A stretch of 64,000 bases of DNA from Gloeomargarita sp. SRBZ-1_bins_9 (GTDB lineage Bacteria > Cyanobacteriota > Cyanobacteriia > Gloeomargaritales > Gloeomargaritaceae). Both the position numbers and the translations under genes were made by a program. The stretch is taken from positions 62,001 through 126,000 of the forward strand of contig JAUQVX010000002.1 in the NCBI GenBank assembly GCA_039794565.1, read 5' to 3'. Position 1 is the stretch's first letter. Each line of letters opens with the position of its first letter. Under the pieces are notes generated by a model. The model saw only the letters and a list, made by a program, of their open reading frames with translations, had not been told where the DNA came from and ran no database searches. Below are positions 52,573 through 60,987 of the stretch, piece after piece.

Positions 52573-53130
52573 ATGGTGGTCAGTCGCAGGAAAAGGCGCT
52601 ATGGCAAGCCCAGTCAGTGGGGGATGGTGTGGTTATTTTTCCTGATTGCCGTTGGCGGGTTATTTCAGCCCCTGCTGGGGTACCTAATGCTGGCGATGAT
52701 GTTGTTTATCCCGTTTGAGGCCTATTTCCACGGGCGGTACTGGTGTGGCAATTTGTGCCCGCGGGGGGCGTTTTTGGATATTTTCCTGGCGCGGGTCAGT
52801 CCCCGGCGTCCTTATCCTCGGCTTTTTCGCAGCAAGTTGTTGCGCTGGGGAATTTTTGTGCTGGTGATGAGTGGGTTTGTGGTGCGCCTGAGCTATGCCT
52901 GGGGTGATTGGCTGGCGGTCGGCGGGGTGTTTGTGAGTATGTGCGTGGTCACGTCCACCGTGGCTATTGCCCTGGGGTTGACCTATAACGAGCGGGCCTG
53001 GTGTGCCATTTGCCCGATGGGGACGCTGCAGGAGTCCATTGCCAAGTTGGGGCCAGCTACCCGCAAGCAGCGCCAACCCGCAAAATCCACTCAAGCTCTA
53101 CCGGCAGCAGGGGAGGTGGAGGAGACATGA
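52573..53130 (+). CDS. Polytopic 4Fe-4S membrane ferredoxin (NapH/CcoG-like)
   Basis: About 185 residues with four membrane helices. Two cysteine motifs are visible: WCGNLCPRGAFLDIF at residues about 57-72 and WCAICPMGTLQESIA at about 147-161. These are the CxxxCPxG and CxxCPxGxLQ loops of NapH, NosR and CcoG relatives, so it should hold iron-sulfur clusters near the membrane face and pass electrons to or from quinol. The final three bases overlap chrA (ATGA). It is not a complete NapH. Confidence 0.85.
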   Translation: MVVSRRKRRYGKPSQWGMVWLFFLIAVGGLFQPLLGYLMLAMMLFIPFEAYFHGRYWCGNLCPRGAFLDIFLARVSPRRPYPRLFRSKLLRWGIFVLVMSGFVVRLSYAWGDWLAVGGVFVSMCVVTSTVAIALGLTYNERAWCAICPMGTLQESIAKLGPATRKQRQPAKSTQALPAAGEVEET

Positions 53131-54329
53131 CGGCTGAGCAGCTCCAGCGCCCCTTGCGTCTGCCGGCTATGGTCTGGACGTTTTTGAAGTTAGGGTCCCT
53201 TGGGTTTGGCGGGGGCATGGCCATGATTGCCCTAATGGAGATGGAGTTTGTCAAAAGGCGGCGTTTGATCGACATTGAGGAGTTTATCCACGGGGTGGCC
53301 CTGAGCCAAATCCTGGGGTCGTTCCCGGTGAATGCGGCCTTTTTCATCGGCTATCGGCTGCACCGGTGGCTGGGGGGGGTGCTTGCTGGCCTGGCGTTTC
53401 TGTTGCCGTCGCTTGCCGCAGTCATCCTGCTGTCTTGGCTCTATTTCACTTACCACCACATGCCGTTGTTGCAGGCGATGCTCGACAGCATGGCGCCAGT
53501 GGTGATGGGGATCCTTGTCACCATGGCCTGGGGGATGAAAAGGCGGCTGGTGCATTCGCCGTTGGTCTGGGCGCTGGTCCTATCCGGTTGCCTAGGCAGC
53601 GTCGCTCGGGTCAATCCCCTGGCGTTGCTGGGAGGGGGTGGTCTGCTGGGCTGGTGGCAAAGGATGAATACGTCCCATCGCCCCCGAAAACACCCCCAGC
53701 CGGGACCAACAGCGGTGGTGGTGGGTGTGCCCTTGGCAGCTCAACTGGTGCCCCACGGAGCTGTTGGGACGATGGTGACATCGGTGCCGTTGGTGACCCT
53801 AGGCTGGACGTTCCTCAAGGTGGGGCTGGCCTTTTTCGGTGGGGGGGTTGTGCTCATCCCGCTGCTGAAGCAACTGGTGGTGGACCGGCTCCACTGGCTG
53901 ACCATGCAGGAGTTCATTGATGGGGTGGCCATCAGTCAACTCATGCCGGGGACGATTGCGGTGCTGGCCACCTTTGCCGGGTATCGCCTGGGGGGATTGC
54001 CGGGTGCCCTGGTGGCTACAGCCGGACTGTTTTTGCCGTCGCTGGTGCTGATGACGTTTCTTTCCCAGTTCTACAGCCAGTTCCGCCACCTGGAAAACGT
54101 CAAGCATTTCCTGGCGGGAGTCAACCCGGTGGTGGTGGGGATGGTGATGTCGGCGGCCATTTACCTGGCCCCCACGGTGTTTCCCCTGCAGGAACCGGGG
54201 CGATTGGTCCTGAACGTGGCCCTGTTTGCGCTGACGTTGGTGATGGTGGGGCGTGACAAGCGGCATCCGGCCCTGGTGCTGGGTATAGGGGCGCTCACGG
54301 GGGCAATTTACGGTGCCATCGCCGGCTGA
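53127..54329 (+). CDS. chrA: Chromate transporter (ChrA), two CHR domains
   Basis: A 400-residue membrane protein with duplicated CHR halves: FLKLGSLGFGGGMAMIALM with EFIHGVALSQILGSFPVNAAFFIGYR in the first, and FLKVGLAFFGGGVVLIPLL with FIDGVAISQLMPGTIAVLATFAGYR in the second. The family exports chromate or carries other oxyanions such as sulfate. It starts inside the stop of the membrane ferredoxin gene, an unusual pairing, and argJ follows six bases downstream. Confidence 0.93.
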   Translation: MTAEQLQRPLRLPAMVWTFLKLGSLGFGGGMAMIALMEMEFVKRRRLIDIEEFIHGVALSQILGSFPVNAAFFIGYRLHRWLGGVLAGLAFLLPSLAAVILLSWLYFTYHHMPLLQAMLDSMAPVVMGILVTMAWGMKRRLVHSPLVWALVLSGCLGSVARVNPLALLGGGGLLGWWQRMNTSHRPRKHPQPGPTAVVVGVPLAAQLVPHGAVGTMVTSVPLVTLGWTFLKVGLAFFGGGVVLIPLLKQLVVDRLHWLTMQEFIDGVAISQLMPGTIAVLATFAGYRLGGLPGALVATAGLFLPSLVLMTFLSQFYSQFRHLENVKHFLAGVNPVVVGMVMSAAIYLAPTVFPLQEPGRLVLNVALFALTLVMVGRDKRHPALVLGIGALTGAIYGAIAG

Positions 54330-54335
54330 TCTGCT

Positions 54336-55577
54336 ATGGTTTCCTTAATGGCGTTGGCAGGAAAACCGATGTGGCGGGTGATCCCAGGCGGGGTGACGGC
54401 TCCCCAGGGCTACCGGGCGGGGGCAGTGCGGGCGGGACTCAAACCATCGGGGGCGCTGGATTTGACGTTGATTTACTCGGAACGGCCGGCGGTGGTGGCG
54501 GGCGCTTTTACCATGTCCCAGGTGCGAGCAGCCTGCGTGCGCTACTGCCAAGCCCAACTCCAGACGGGACAGCCAGTGCGGGCGATTGTGTGTAACGCGG
54601 GTCAAGCCAATGCAGCGACGGGTCCCCAGGGCTGGGAGGACACCTGTCGGACGGCGGTGGCGGTAGCCCAAGCTCTCAGCATCACCCCCCAAGAAGTGCT
54701 GGTGGCATCCACCGGGGTCATCGGGCAGCGGATTCCTATGGAGAAACTGCTAGCGGCGATTCCAGGGCTGGTGGCGGCGACGACCCGGGAGGGGGGGGAC
54801 CTGGCGGCTGCCGGCATTCTCACTACCGACTTGGTGCCCAAGACCATTGCCCTAGAGAGCACAGCCCTTTCGCCGCCTTTGCGGATCGGTGGCATGGCCA
54901 AAGGCTCGGGTATGATCCACCCCCAGATGGCCACGCTGCTGGCGTTTCTCACCTGTGATGCGCCGGTGACGGGGGATTTCTGGCGGCAGGTGCTGCGTGA
55001 GGCGGTGGCGGTGAGTTTTAATCAGATCACGGTGGACGGCGACACTAGCACCAATGACATGGTGTTGGCCCTGGCCAATGGGGCGGCAGGGGGAACACCC
55101 ATCCACGCCGAACATCCGGCAGCGCCTACTCTGGCGGCCATGGTGACGGAAGCCTGTACGGCCCTGGCCAAGCAAGTGGCGCGGGATGGGGAAGGGGCCA
55201 CCTGTCTGATCGAGGTGCGCGTGCAGGGTACGGCCACGGATGAACAGGCCCGCCGCATTGCCCGCACCATTGCCGGTTCGCTGTTGGTGAAGGCGGCGGT
55301 GTTTGGCCGGGACCCGAACTGGGGACGGATTGCTGCGGCGGCTGGCCGGGCCGGGGTGCCCTTTGACCCGGATGAGTTGGCTATTGACCTGGGGGACATT
55401 CCCCTAATGCGGGCAGGACAACCCCTGACTTTTGACCGCGCGGCTGCCTGTGCCTATCTCCAGAGCGACCCGGTGGTGATCTGGGTGCGGGTGGGAGGGG
55501 GACCGGGGCAGGGCTGCGCTTGGGGCTGTGACCTGAGCTATGACTACGTGCGCATTAACGCCGAATACACCACCTAA
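54336..55577 (+). CDS. argJ: Bifunctional glutamate N-acetyltransferase / amino-acid acetyltransferase
   Basis: A 413-residue Ntn-hydrolase-like enzyme. The autocleavage site is in GMIHPQMATLLAFL (cut before the second threonine). Other markers are CNAGQANAATG, STGVIGQRIPM, FNQITVDGDTSTNDMVL and FGRDPNWGRIAAAAGRAG. It transfers the acetyl group between ornithine and glutamate in cyclic arginine synthesis, complementing argF at 40 kb. Its 3' end overlaps the convergent phosphatase gene by four bases. Confidence 0.95.
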   Translation: MVSLMALAGKPMWRVIPGGVTAPQGYRAGAVRAGLKPSGALDLTLIYSERPAVVAGAFTMSQVRAACVRYCQAQLQTGQPVRAIVCNAGQANAATGPQGWEDTCRTAVAVAQALSITPQEVLVASTGVIGQRIPMEKLLAAIPGLVAATTREGGDLAAAGILTTDLVPKTIALESTALSPPLRIGGMAKGSGMIHPQMATLLAFLTCDAPVTGDFWRQVLREAVAVSFNQITVDGDTSTNDMVLALANGAAGGTPIHAEHPAAPTLAAMVTEACTALAKQVARDGEGATCLIEVRVQGTATDEQARRIARTIAGSLLVKAAVFGRDPNWGRIAAAAGRAGVPFDPDELAIDLGDIPLMRAGQPLTFDRAAACAYLQSDPVVIWVRVGGGPGQGCAWGCDLSYDYVRINAEYTT

Positions 55578-56068
55578 CGCTCCACCAGGTTCCCCTGTTC
55601 CAGGGCCACCAGCAGCCCTTCGCAGGCATCCATCAGCAAATCCAACACCCGTTCAAAGCCTTCGGGACCGCCGTAGTAGGGGTCAGGGACTTCCCGGGCC
55701 TGGTAAACGCGGCAGAATTCGCACATCATGCGGACTTTGTCCCGGTAGCGCCGTTGCGGGTCCAGGGCCAGCACGTCCCAGTAGTTCTCCCGGTCCATGG
55801 TCAGGATCAGGTCAAAGCGCTCAAAATCCGCCGGTTCAAACTGCCGTGCCCGCCCCGTGAGTACAATGCCCCGCTTGCGCGCCGCCGCCTGCATCCGTTC
55901 GTCGGGGGGGCTGCCGGCATGATAGCCAATCGTGCCCGCCGAATCGCACACATAGCGGTCCTGGAGACCCCGCTGCCGTAGCAGGTGATTCATCACCCCT
56001 TCCGCCGCCGGGGAACGGCAGATATTGCCCATGCAGACAAACAGCAATTTCGTTGGGGTGGTGGTCAT
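55574..56068 (-). CDS. Low-molecular-weight protein tyrosine phosphatase
   Basis: A 164-residue enzyme from the ATG at 56066-56068. The P-loop LFVCMGNICRSPAAEGV carries the CxxxxxR(S/T) catalytic cysteine and arginine, and the acid loop VPDPYYGG carries the general-acid aspartate. Family members dephosphorylate tyrosine kinases and regulators of exopolysaccharide export or photosynthesis; in Synechocystis the homologue is Slr0328. The target here is unknown. Confidence 0.93.
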   Translation of the reverse strand: MTTTPTKLLFVCMGNICRSPAAEGVMNHLLRQRGLQDRYVCDSAGTIGYHAGSPPDERMQAAARKRGIVLTGRARQFEPADFERFDLILTMDRENYWDVLALDPQRRYRDKVRMMCEFCRVYQAREVPDPYYGGPEGFERVLDLLMDACEGLLVALEQGNLVER

Positions 56069-56171
56069 AGCCACTGCCAACGCCTGCACCCCCAATGTAC
56101 CAAAAATCGGTTCCCGCCCGGCCCCCAAACCCGCTACACTGAGCATTGATTCACTGAATCTAAACGGAGAT

Positions 56172-56381
56172 ATGGCGGCAGACATATACATTGGCCAGCG
56201 GGTGCGGGTCTGTTGTTTGAAGGACCGGGTCGGCCCGGCAGTGAGCCAGAAACTGGGACAAGTGGGGGTGGTCACGGACCTGCGGGTTGTGGACGGCAAA
56301 AGCATTGGCCTGGTGGTGAAGTTCAATGACCAGAGCCAGACCTGGTTTTTTCCGGAAGAGCTAGAACCCGTGTATTCATGA
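56172..56381 (+). CDS. petP: Cytochrome b6f complex subunit PetP (DUF2862)
   Basis: A 69-residue SH3-like protein: IYIGQRVRVCCLKDRVGPAV, KLGQVGVVTDLRVVDGKSIGLVVKFNDQ, then SQTWFFPEELEPV. This is the pattern of PetP, a peripheral cytoplasmic-side subunit of cyanobacterial and red-algal b6f that affects linear electron flow. It overlaps the start of the ArsA-like gene by four bases (ATGA), so these are translated together. Confidence 0.88.
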   Translation: MAADIYIGQRVRVCCLKDRVGPAVSQKLGQVGVVTDLRVVDGKSIGLVVKFNDQSQTWFFPEELEPVYS

Positions 56382-57430
56382 CCCGAATTCTCACCTGGCT
56401 GGGCCAAGCGGGGCGGCGGGCTAAGGTGGTGGCGACGGTGGCCCGGTGGTTTGCCCAACGCCAGCGCCGGGTTCTGCTGGTGACCCATGACCCCAATCCA
56501 GCCTTGGAGGGGGAATTGGGGCAACCCCTGCCGACAGAACCTCAGGAAATAAGCGCCGGTCTCTGGGGGGTGCGCCTACAGTCGGTTCGGTTGCTGGAGC
56601 AGTTCTGGGAGGAACTCAAGGCCCTGGAGGCCCGCTACATCCGGTCCCCCTTTTTCCGGGATGTCTATGGACAGGAGCTGGGGGTGTTGCCGGGGTTGGA
56701 CGGCTTGTTGACCCTGAACGCCCTGCGGGGGTATTGGCAAAGTCAACAGTACGATGTGATTCTGTACGATGGGGCCAGCGACCGGGAAACCCTGCGCATG
56801 GTGGGCCTGCCTCATCTGGCGGATTGGTACTACCGGCGGTTTCAGGAGGTGCTGCTGGCGTCGGAATTAAGCCGCAATGTGGGACCGTTGCTGGGGCCAC
56901 TGGTGAGCGCGGTGTTTACGGGGGGATGGGAGCAGTCATCCCTGGACCAGCCCCGGCAATGGTTAGAGGAGCTATTGCGCCAGGGGCAAGCGCTGGTGCA
57001 GGACCCCCATACCCTGACGGCCTATCTGGTGACCACGGATGACCCGGCCGATGTGGCTAATGCCCGCTGGTACTGGGGCAGTGCCCAACAGGTGGATGTA
57101 CGGGTGCAGGGGGTGCTGGTCAGTCAAGGAGACGAGACAGGTCTAAGGGAACCCTTTGCTCCTTTGCCGGTGGGCACGCTGGCGCGGTTGCCGGATTTGG
57201 ACCAAGTGGTGCCGGTGCCGCCGCCGCTGGAAATGGATGAAGCGGCTAAACAAATTCGGTTGTTTTTGCCGGGGTTTCCCAAGTCCCAGGTTAAACTAAC
57301 CCAGTATGGGCCGGGGTTGACGGTGGAGGCGGGGGACCAGCGACGCAATATCACCCTACCGCCGGCCTGGCAGGGACGCCGTATCACTTCTGCCCGCTTT
57401 CAGGAGCCGTACCTGACGATTACGTTCTAG
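56378..57430 (+). CDS. ArsA/GET3-like protein with degenerate P-loop and C-terminal HSP20-like domain
   Basis: A 350-residue protein. The start (RILTWLGQAGRRAKVVATVARWFA) aligns with the Walker A region of ArsA ATPases, but the GKGGVGKTT motif is replaced by GQAGRRAK, so ATP hydrolysis is unlikely. VLLVTHDPNPALEGELGQPL matches the following ArsA strand. Residues about 285-350 (QIRLFLPGFPKSQVKLTQYGPGLTVEAGDQRRNITLP) match the ArsA_HSP20 alpha-crystallin-like domain common in cyanobacterial ArsA homologues. A membrane-protein chaperone or assembly role is inferred from this and from the fusion to petP translation. Confidence 0.8.
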   Translation: MTRILTWLGQAGRRAKVVATVARWFAQRQRRVLLVTHDPNPALEGELGQPLPTEPQEISAGLWGVRLQSVRLLEQFWEELKALEARYIRSPFFRDVYGQELGVLPGLDGLLTLNALRGYWQSQQYDVILYDGASDRETLRMVGLPHLADWYYRRFQEVLLASELSRNVGPLLGPLVSAVFTGGWEQSSLDQPRQWLEELLRQGQALVQDPHTLTAYLVTTDDPADVANARWYWGSAQQVDVRVQGVLVSQGDETGLREPFAPLPVGTLARLPDLDQVVPVPPPLEMDEAAKQIRLFLPGFPKSQVKLTQYGPGLTVEAGDQRRNITLPPAWQGRRITSARFQEPYLTITF

Positions 57431-57440
57431 GGGGGGTGCG

Positions 57441-59279
57441 ATGGGGGACGCAGCGCAACGGCCAGCCGATCACCCAGGCGAAAGCGAAGTGGTTGGGCCT
57501 CGGCAGCGGGTTTGGCGTTGTGCCCCCCGGCCCCAGAAATGGCAACCTTTGTCTGCATCGCTGACCTGGCCCCTATGGTTGCTGGGGTTGGGGACGCTGG
57601 TGCTGGCTTACTGGCTGGTGCTGCACAGTTTTTATTGGGTGGGGCAATTGGTCAGTCAGGTGCTGTTCACTACTCTGCGTTATTTCACCTGGGTGCGCCC
57701 ACCGGTGGGCTTGACGCTGGGGCTGTTGGTGGGGTGTTTGACTGTTTCGCCCTGGGTATTGCGCTGGTTGTTGCCGCGGCTGGGACCGGGACGGGGGATG
57801 ACCTTGGCAGAGTTGGGCGACCGTTGCCCCGAAACGGCTCGGTTAATTGAGCGCTCCTGCCGGGAACGCCGCTGGCCCTTGGTCCGTCTGTGGTGGTTGG
57901 ACCAGCCGGTGCCGGTGCTGTGGAGTTTTGGCTGGTTGCCCCAGGCCTATTGGTTGGTGTTAAGTGAAGGGGCGGTGGCGGCGCTGACGGACCGGGAATT
58001 GCAGGCGCTGGTGGCCCAGGAACTCAGCCGGCGTAGTCTGATGCGGTTGCCCCTGGGACGGACAGCGGTGTTTCTGGGGCTGGGGTTGCTGTCGGGGCTG
58101 ACGTTGCTGCTGCAAATTCCCTACCGGCTGTATTTGGGCTTGGCGCGGTTAGGGGAGTGGTGGCCTCGGGGGGCGTGGCTGACGGGAACCTTGTCCTGGC
58201 TGTTTTATGGGCTGTGGTGGTTTTGGCGCTGGGCGGGGTTGGGTTTGGCCCGGGTGCTGACGTTGTATGCCGACCGACAGGCGGTGCAGATGACGGCTGA
58301 CCCCAATGCCCTGGCCCGGGGGATCTTGAAACTCCACGGGGCGACGGCGGGCGTGTTACAGGAAAAGGGGGGAATGCCCCATCTGTACCAGTTGTGGGAG
58401 TTGCTTTTGCCGGTGCATCCCCGCTGGGGGGTGTATCTGGGAACGATTCCGCCGGAGGTGCCCTGGGAGCAGGTGTTGCGTCCCCGCTGGCCCTGGCTGA
58501 ATATCGATCTGGCTCAGGCGGATGTGACAGCGCGGTTGCAGTTTTTGATGCAGGTGGCGCGGCAATGGCGCATTCCCCCGGAGGTGGAGATTCCCGAACG
58601 GCAACCGTTGCCCTGGCGACAACAGGCGTTGCATCTGGCTCCCTGGTTGGGGTTGGCAGGTGGTTGGCTCACGGGAGTAGTCATCGGTTGGTTAATGGGG
58701 GTGTTTGTGGGGCAACCAGACCGTTGGGTGGCCATTGCCCTGGCTTGGTTGGGTTGGGGGTGTGGGATGCTGTTGCGCATCAATTTCCTATACCCGGACA
58801 TTCCCCCCCGGACGCCGGAGACGGAACCGAATGTGGTGCAAGCAGTGACGGTCGGGGCCTATTCGCCCGCCTACGGGCAACCCCAAATCTGGCAGGGGCA
58901 ACTGCTGGGGCGGCTCAGTTGGGACAATGCTTTGGGGCAGGACCTGTGGCTGGCCACCCCTGGGGGAACCCTGCCGTTGCATTACCAGCCATCCCCTAGT
59001 TACCTGGGGCATTTGTGGTTGGGCAGCCGCCATCCAGTGCGCTTCATCGGTAAAACGGTGGTGGTGCAGGGCTGGTTGCGCTGGGGAGCGACACCCTGGA
59101 TTGAGGTCCACCAAATAACCACGCGCCAAGGGCAAAAGACCAAGGGGGGACATCCCGTGTGGGCTACGCTGGCGGCGTTTGTGGCCATCGCGATTGGGGT
59201 GTATATCCTGGGGTTTGTGGGGGTAAGCTGGCAAATGTGGACGCCGTCCCCGCAACCCATGCCGGACTTGGGTTCGTAA
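57441..59279 (+). CDS. M48-like membrane protein with degenerate metalloprotease motif
   Basis: A 612-residue membrane protein. Two N-terminal helices (WLLGLGTLVLAYWLVLH, GLTLGLLVGCLTVSPWVLRWLL) precede an HtpX/M48-like domain. The position of HExxH reads LVAQELSRRS: both histidines are replaced by Q and R, while the glutamate stays. A downstream ADRQAV retains the second-motif aspartate. Further helices lie at about 410-450 and near the C-terminus. Loss of the zinc ligands makes protease activity unlikely; it may be a pseudo-protease. It starts ten bases after the ArsA-like gene. Confidence 0.78.
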   Translation: MGDAAQRPADHPGESEVVGPRQRVWRCAPRPQKWQPLSASLTWPLWLLGLGTLVLAYWLVLHSFYWVGQLVSQVLFTTLRYFTWVRPPVGLTLGLLVGCLTVSPWVLRWLLPRLGPGRGMTLAELGDRCPETARLIERSCRERRWPLVRLWWLDQPVPVLWSFGWLPQAYWLVLSEGAVAALTDRELQALVAQELSRRSLMRLPLGRTAVFLGLGLLSGLTLLLQIPYRLYLGLARLGEWWPRGAWLTGTLSWLFYGLWWFWRWAGLGLARVLTLYADRQAVQMTADPNALARGILKLHGATAGVLQEKGGMPHLYQLWELLLPVHPRWGVYLGTIPPEVPWEQVLRPRWPWLNIDLAQADVTARLQFLMQVARQWRIPPEVEIPERQPLPWRQQALHLAPWLGLAGGWLTGVVIGWLMGVFVGQPDRWVAIALAWLGWGCGMLLRINFLYPDIPPRTPETEPNVVQAVTVGAYSPAYGQPQIWQGQLLGRLSWDNALGQDLWLATPGGTLPLHYQPSPSYLGHLWLGSRHPVRFIGKTVVVQGWLRWGATPWIEVHQITTRQGQKTKGGHPVWATLAAFVAIAIGVYILGFVGVSWQMWTPSPQPMPDLGS

Positions 59280-59304
59280 TATTCAAGGGCAACTGCTCCT
59301 GGCG

Positions 59305-59862
59305 ATGAATTCTCCCGCTCCCAGCGACCAGGCACTGCTCCAGGGCATTCAACGTGGTGAGTCCCGGGCGATGGCGCTCCTTTACGAACGCTACGGTAAG
59401 TTGGTGTATTCCCTGGCCTTGCGGCTGCTGCAACAGCCCCAGGAGGCAGAGGACCTGACCCAGGAGGTCTTCGCCAGCCTGTGGTGCAGGGGGAACTACG
59501 ACGCCCGGCGGGGTTCTGTTCCAACCTACCTTACCACCCTCACCCGCTCCCGGGGCATTGACCGCCTGCGCATGCGCCAGTCCCGGATGCGCTGGGTGCA
59601 ACGCTGGGGCATTTTAACCGCCGGGCTGACGGAACCCCCCTTGTGGGAGCACCTGAGCCTGCGGGAACGCCAGGAGCGGGTCCGCCGGGCCTTAGACCAA
59701 CTGGCGCCGGAGCAGCGGCAGCTCTTGGAAATGGCCTACTACCAGGGACTCACCCAAGCGGAAATCGCCCAGCAACTTAACCTGCCCTTGGGGACCGTCA
59801 AAACCCGCACCCGCAGTATCCTGAGTAAACTGCGGCAACTTTTGTACGACCAAGTATTATGA
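59305..59862 (+). CDS. ECF-type RNA polymerase sigma factor
   Basis: A 185-residue sigma-70 family member with region 2 (LYERYGKLVYSLALRLLQQPQEAEDLTQEVFASLW) and region 4 (LAPEQRQLLEMAYYQGLTQAEIAQQLNLPLGTVKTRTRSIL). There is no region 1 or 3. Its stop overlaps the start of the adjacent anti-sigma gene (ATGA). It follows the M48-like gene by 25 bases. The stress that frees it is unknown; by context it may be membrane or redox stress. Confidence 0.93.
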   Translation: MNSPAPSDQALLQGIQRGESRAMALLYERYGKLVYSLALRLLQQPQEAEDLTQEVFASLWCRGNYDARRGSVPTYLTTLTRSRGIDRLRMRQSRMRWVQRWGILTAGLTEPPLWEHLSLRERQERVRRALDQLAPEQRQLLEMAYYQGLTQAEIAQQLNLPLGTVKTRTRSILSKLRQLLYDQVL

Positions 59863-60569
59863 CGTCCATGGCCGACCCACACCCCGAGCACTTGACCGAC
59901 CTGGTTCTGGAGGAATGCGACCCGGTTGAACTGCTGGCCTGGGAAGGCCGGTTACAGCAGGACCCCGCCCTGGCCCAGGAAGTCGCCGAGTTACAGGCGG
60001 TCTGGCACAGTTTAGCCTACGGGTGCGAGCCGGTGACGCCACCTCCCAGCTTGCGAGGGCGGATTTTGGCGACGGCCCCTGGGCGACCCCGGCGTTGGTT
60101 ATGGGCGGCAGCCACTGCTGGTCTAGTGGGCATCATGGGGCTGGGGATGGCCAACTGGCAGCTTTGGCGGCAGTGGCGATTGGCCCAGCAGGAATTGCGC
60201 CTGCAACAGGTCGTGATGGCTGCGCTCCGGCATCAAGACACCCGCATGGCCATCCTAATCGGGGCGACCCCCATGCTCCGAGGGGCAACCGTTCGCGTCC
60301 TTACCCTCCAAAGACAAGTGTTGGTGGTATTCAACGATAAACTGCCCCCTCCCCCGCAAAACCATGTCTATGTCCTGTGGGCCATCACCAAAGACAATCG
60401 CCACTTCCCCTGCGGCCAATTTGTGCCCAATAAAAACGGCATCATTCACTGGACCAACCCCCGCTTTTTGCCCCACGACCCCCGGGTGAAAGCCCTGGTC
60501 ATCACCTCCGAACCGGACATGGGGAATGTTCCCAGGGGTTTTCCGATGATGAGCAGTGGTAGTTTATGA
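59859..60569 (+). CDS. RskA-type membrane anti-sigma factor
   Basis: A 236-residue single-pass protein. The cytoplasmic N-terminus (residues 1-70) is a helical anti-sigma domain (LTDLVLEECDPVELLAWEGRLQQDP) lacking the HxxxCxxC zinc site. One membrane helix (LWAAATAGLVGIMGLGMANW) is followed by an external RskA domain (VLVVFNDKLPPPPQNHVYVLWAITK). It should hold the preceding sigma factor at the membrane until regulated proteolysis. The cysteine in RHFPCGQF faces outside. Confidence 0.9.
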   Translation: MTSMADPHPEHLTDLVLEECDPVELLAWEGRLQQDPALAQEVAELQAVWHSLAYGCEPVTPPPSLRGRILATAPGRPRRWLWAAATAGLVGIMGLGMANWQLWRQWRLAQQELRLQQVVMAALRHQDTRMAILIGATPMLRGATVRVLTLQRQVLVVFNDKLPPPPQNHVYVLWAITKDNRHFPCGQFVPNKNGIIHWTNPRFLPHDPRVKALVITSEPDMGNVPRGFPMMSSGSL

Positions 60570-60663
60570 GGTGAAGGGGTTGGGCCGGAAATCCCCACGG
60601 GCAAAATCCTTGGCGGCAATCCGGGGTTACGGCCCGGTTTAGCCCTGGACATCGGGTTATCTT

Positions 60664-60987
60664 TCAGCGCCAGTCCTCGGTAAAATCCCAGTCGTCCTCG
60701 TCGTCGGCAGGGGGGGGGGTTTTACGGGGGTATTCCACATAATCCGGTTCCAAGACGATCGGTTCCGGTTCCGGGGGCCGAGGCGGTTGACCTAACCACT
60801 TATCCAAGCCCCAAGCCGTTAGCCAGCCGGCCAAACTGGCTAAGCCGAAGGCCACCCCCAACGGCAGCGTGACCAACGGTTGGCCCAAAAACACCAGGGG
60901 CACCCAGGGCTGCCAATTTTGCACCACCAGCATCCCCCAGACGACAGCCAGGGTGAGCTGCACCCCCTTTAGGACCACCGTTGCCAT
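60664..60987 (-). CDS. LapA-domain-like small membrane protein
   Basis: About 107 residues from the ATG at 60985-60987, with two membrane helices (LTLAVVWGMLVVQN and LPLGVAFGLASLAGWLTAWGL) and an acidic, proline-rich C-terminal tail (PADDEDDWDFTEDW). The two-helix LapA/DUF1049 arrangement is common in cyanobacteria; LapA in E. coli is linked to lipopolysaccharide assembly, but equivalence here is not shown. Its start overlaps the end of ubiX by 19 bases. Confidence 0.75.
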   Translation of the reverse strand: MATVVLKGVQLTLAVVWGMLVVQNWQPWVPLVFLGQPLVTLPLGVAFGLASLAGWLTAWGLDKWLGQPPRPPEPEPIVLEPDYVEYPRKTPPPADDEDDWDFTEDWR

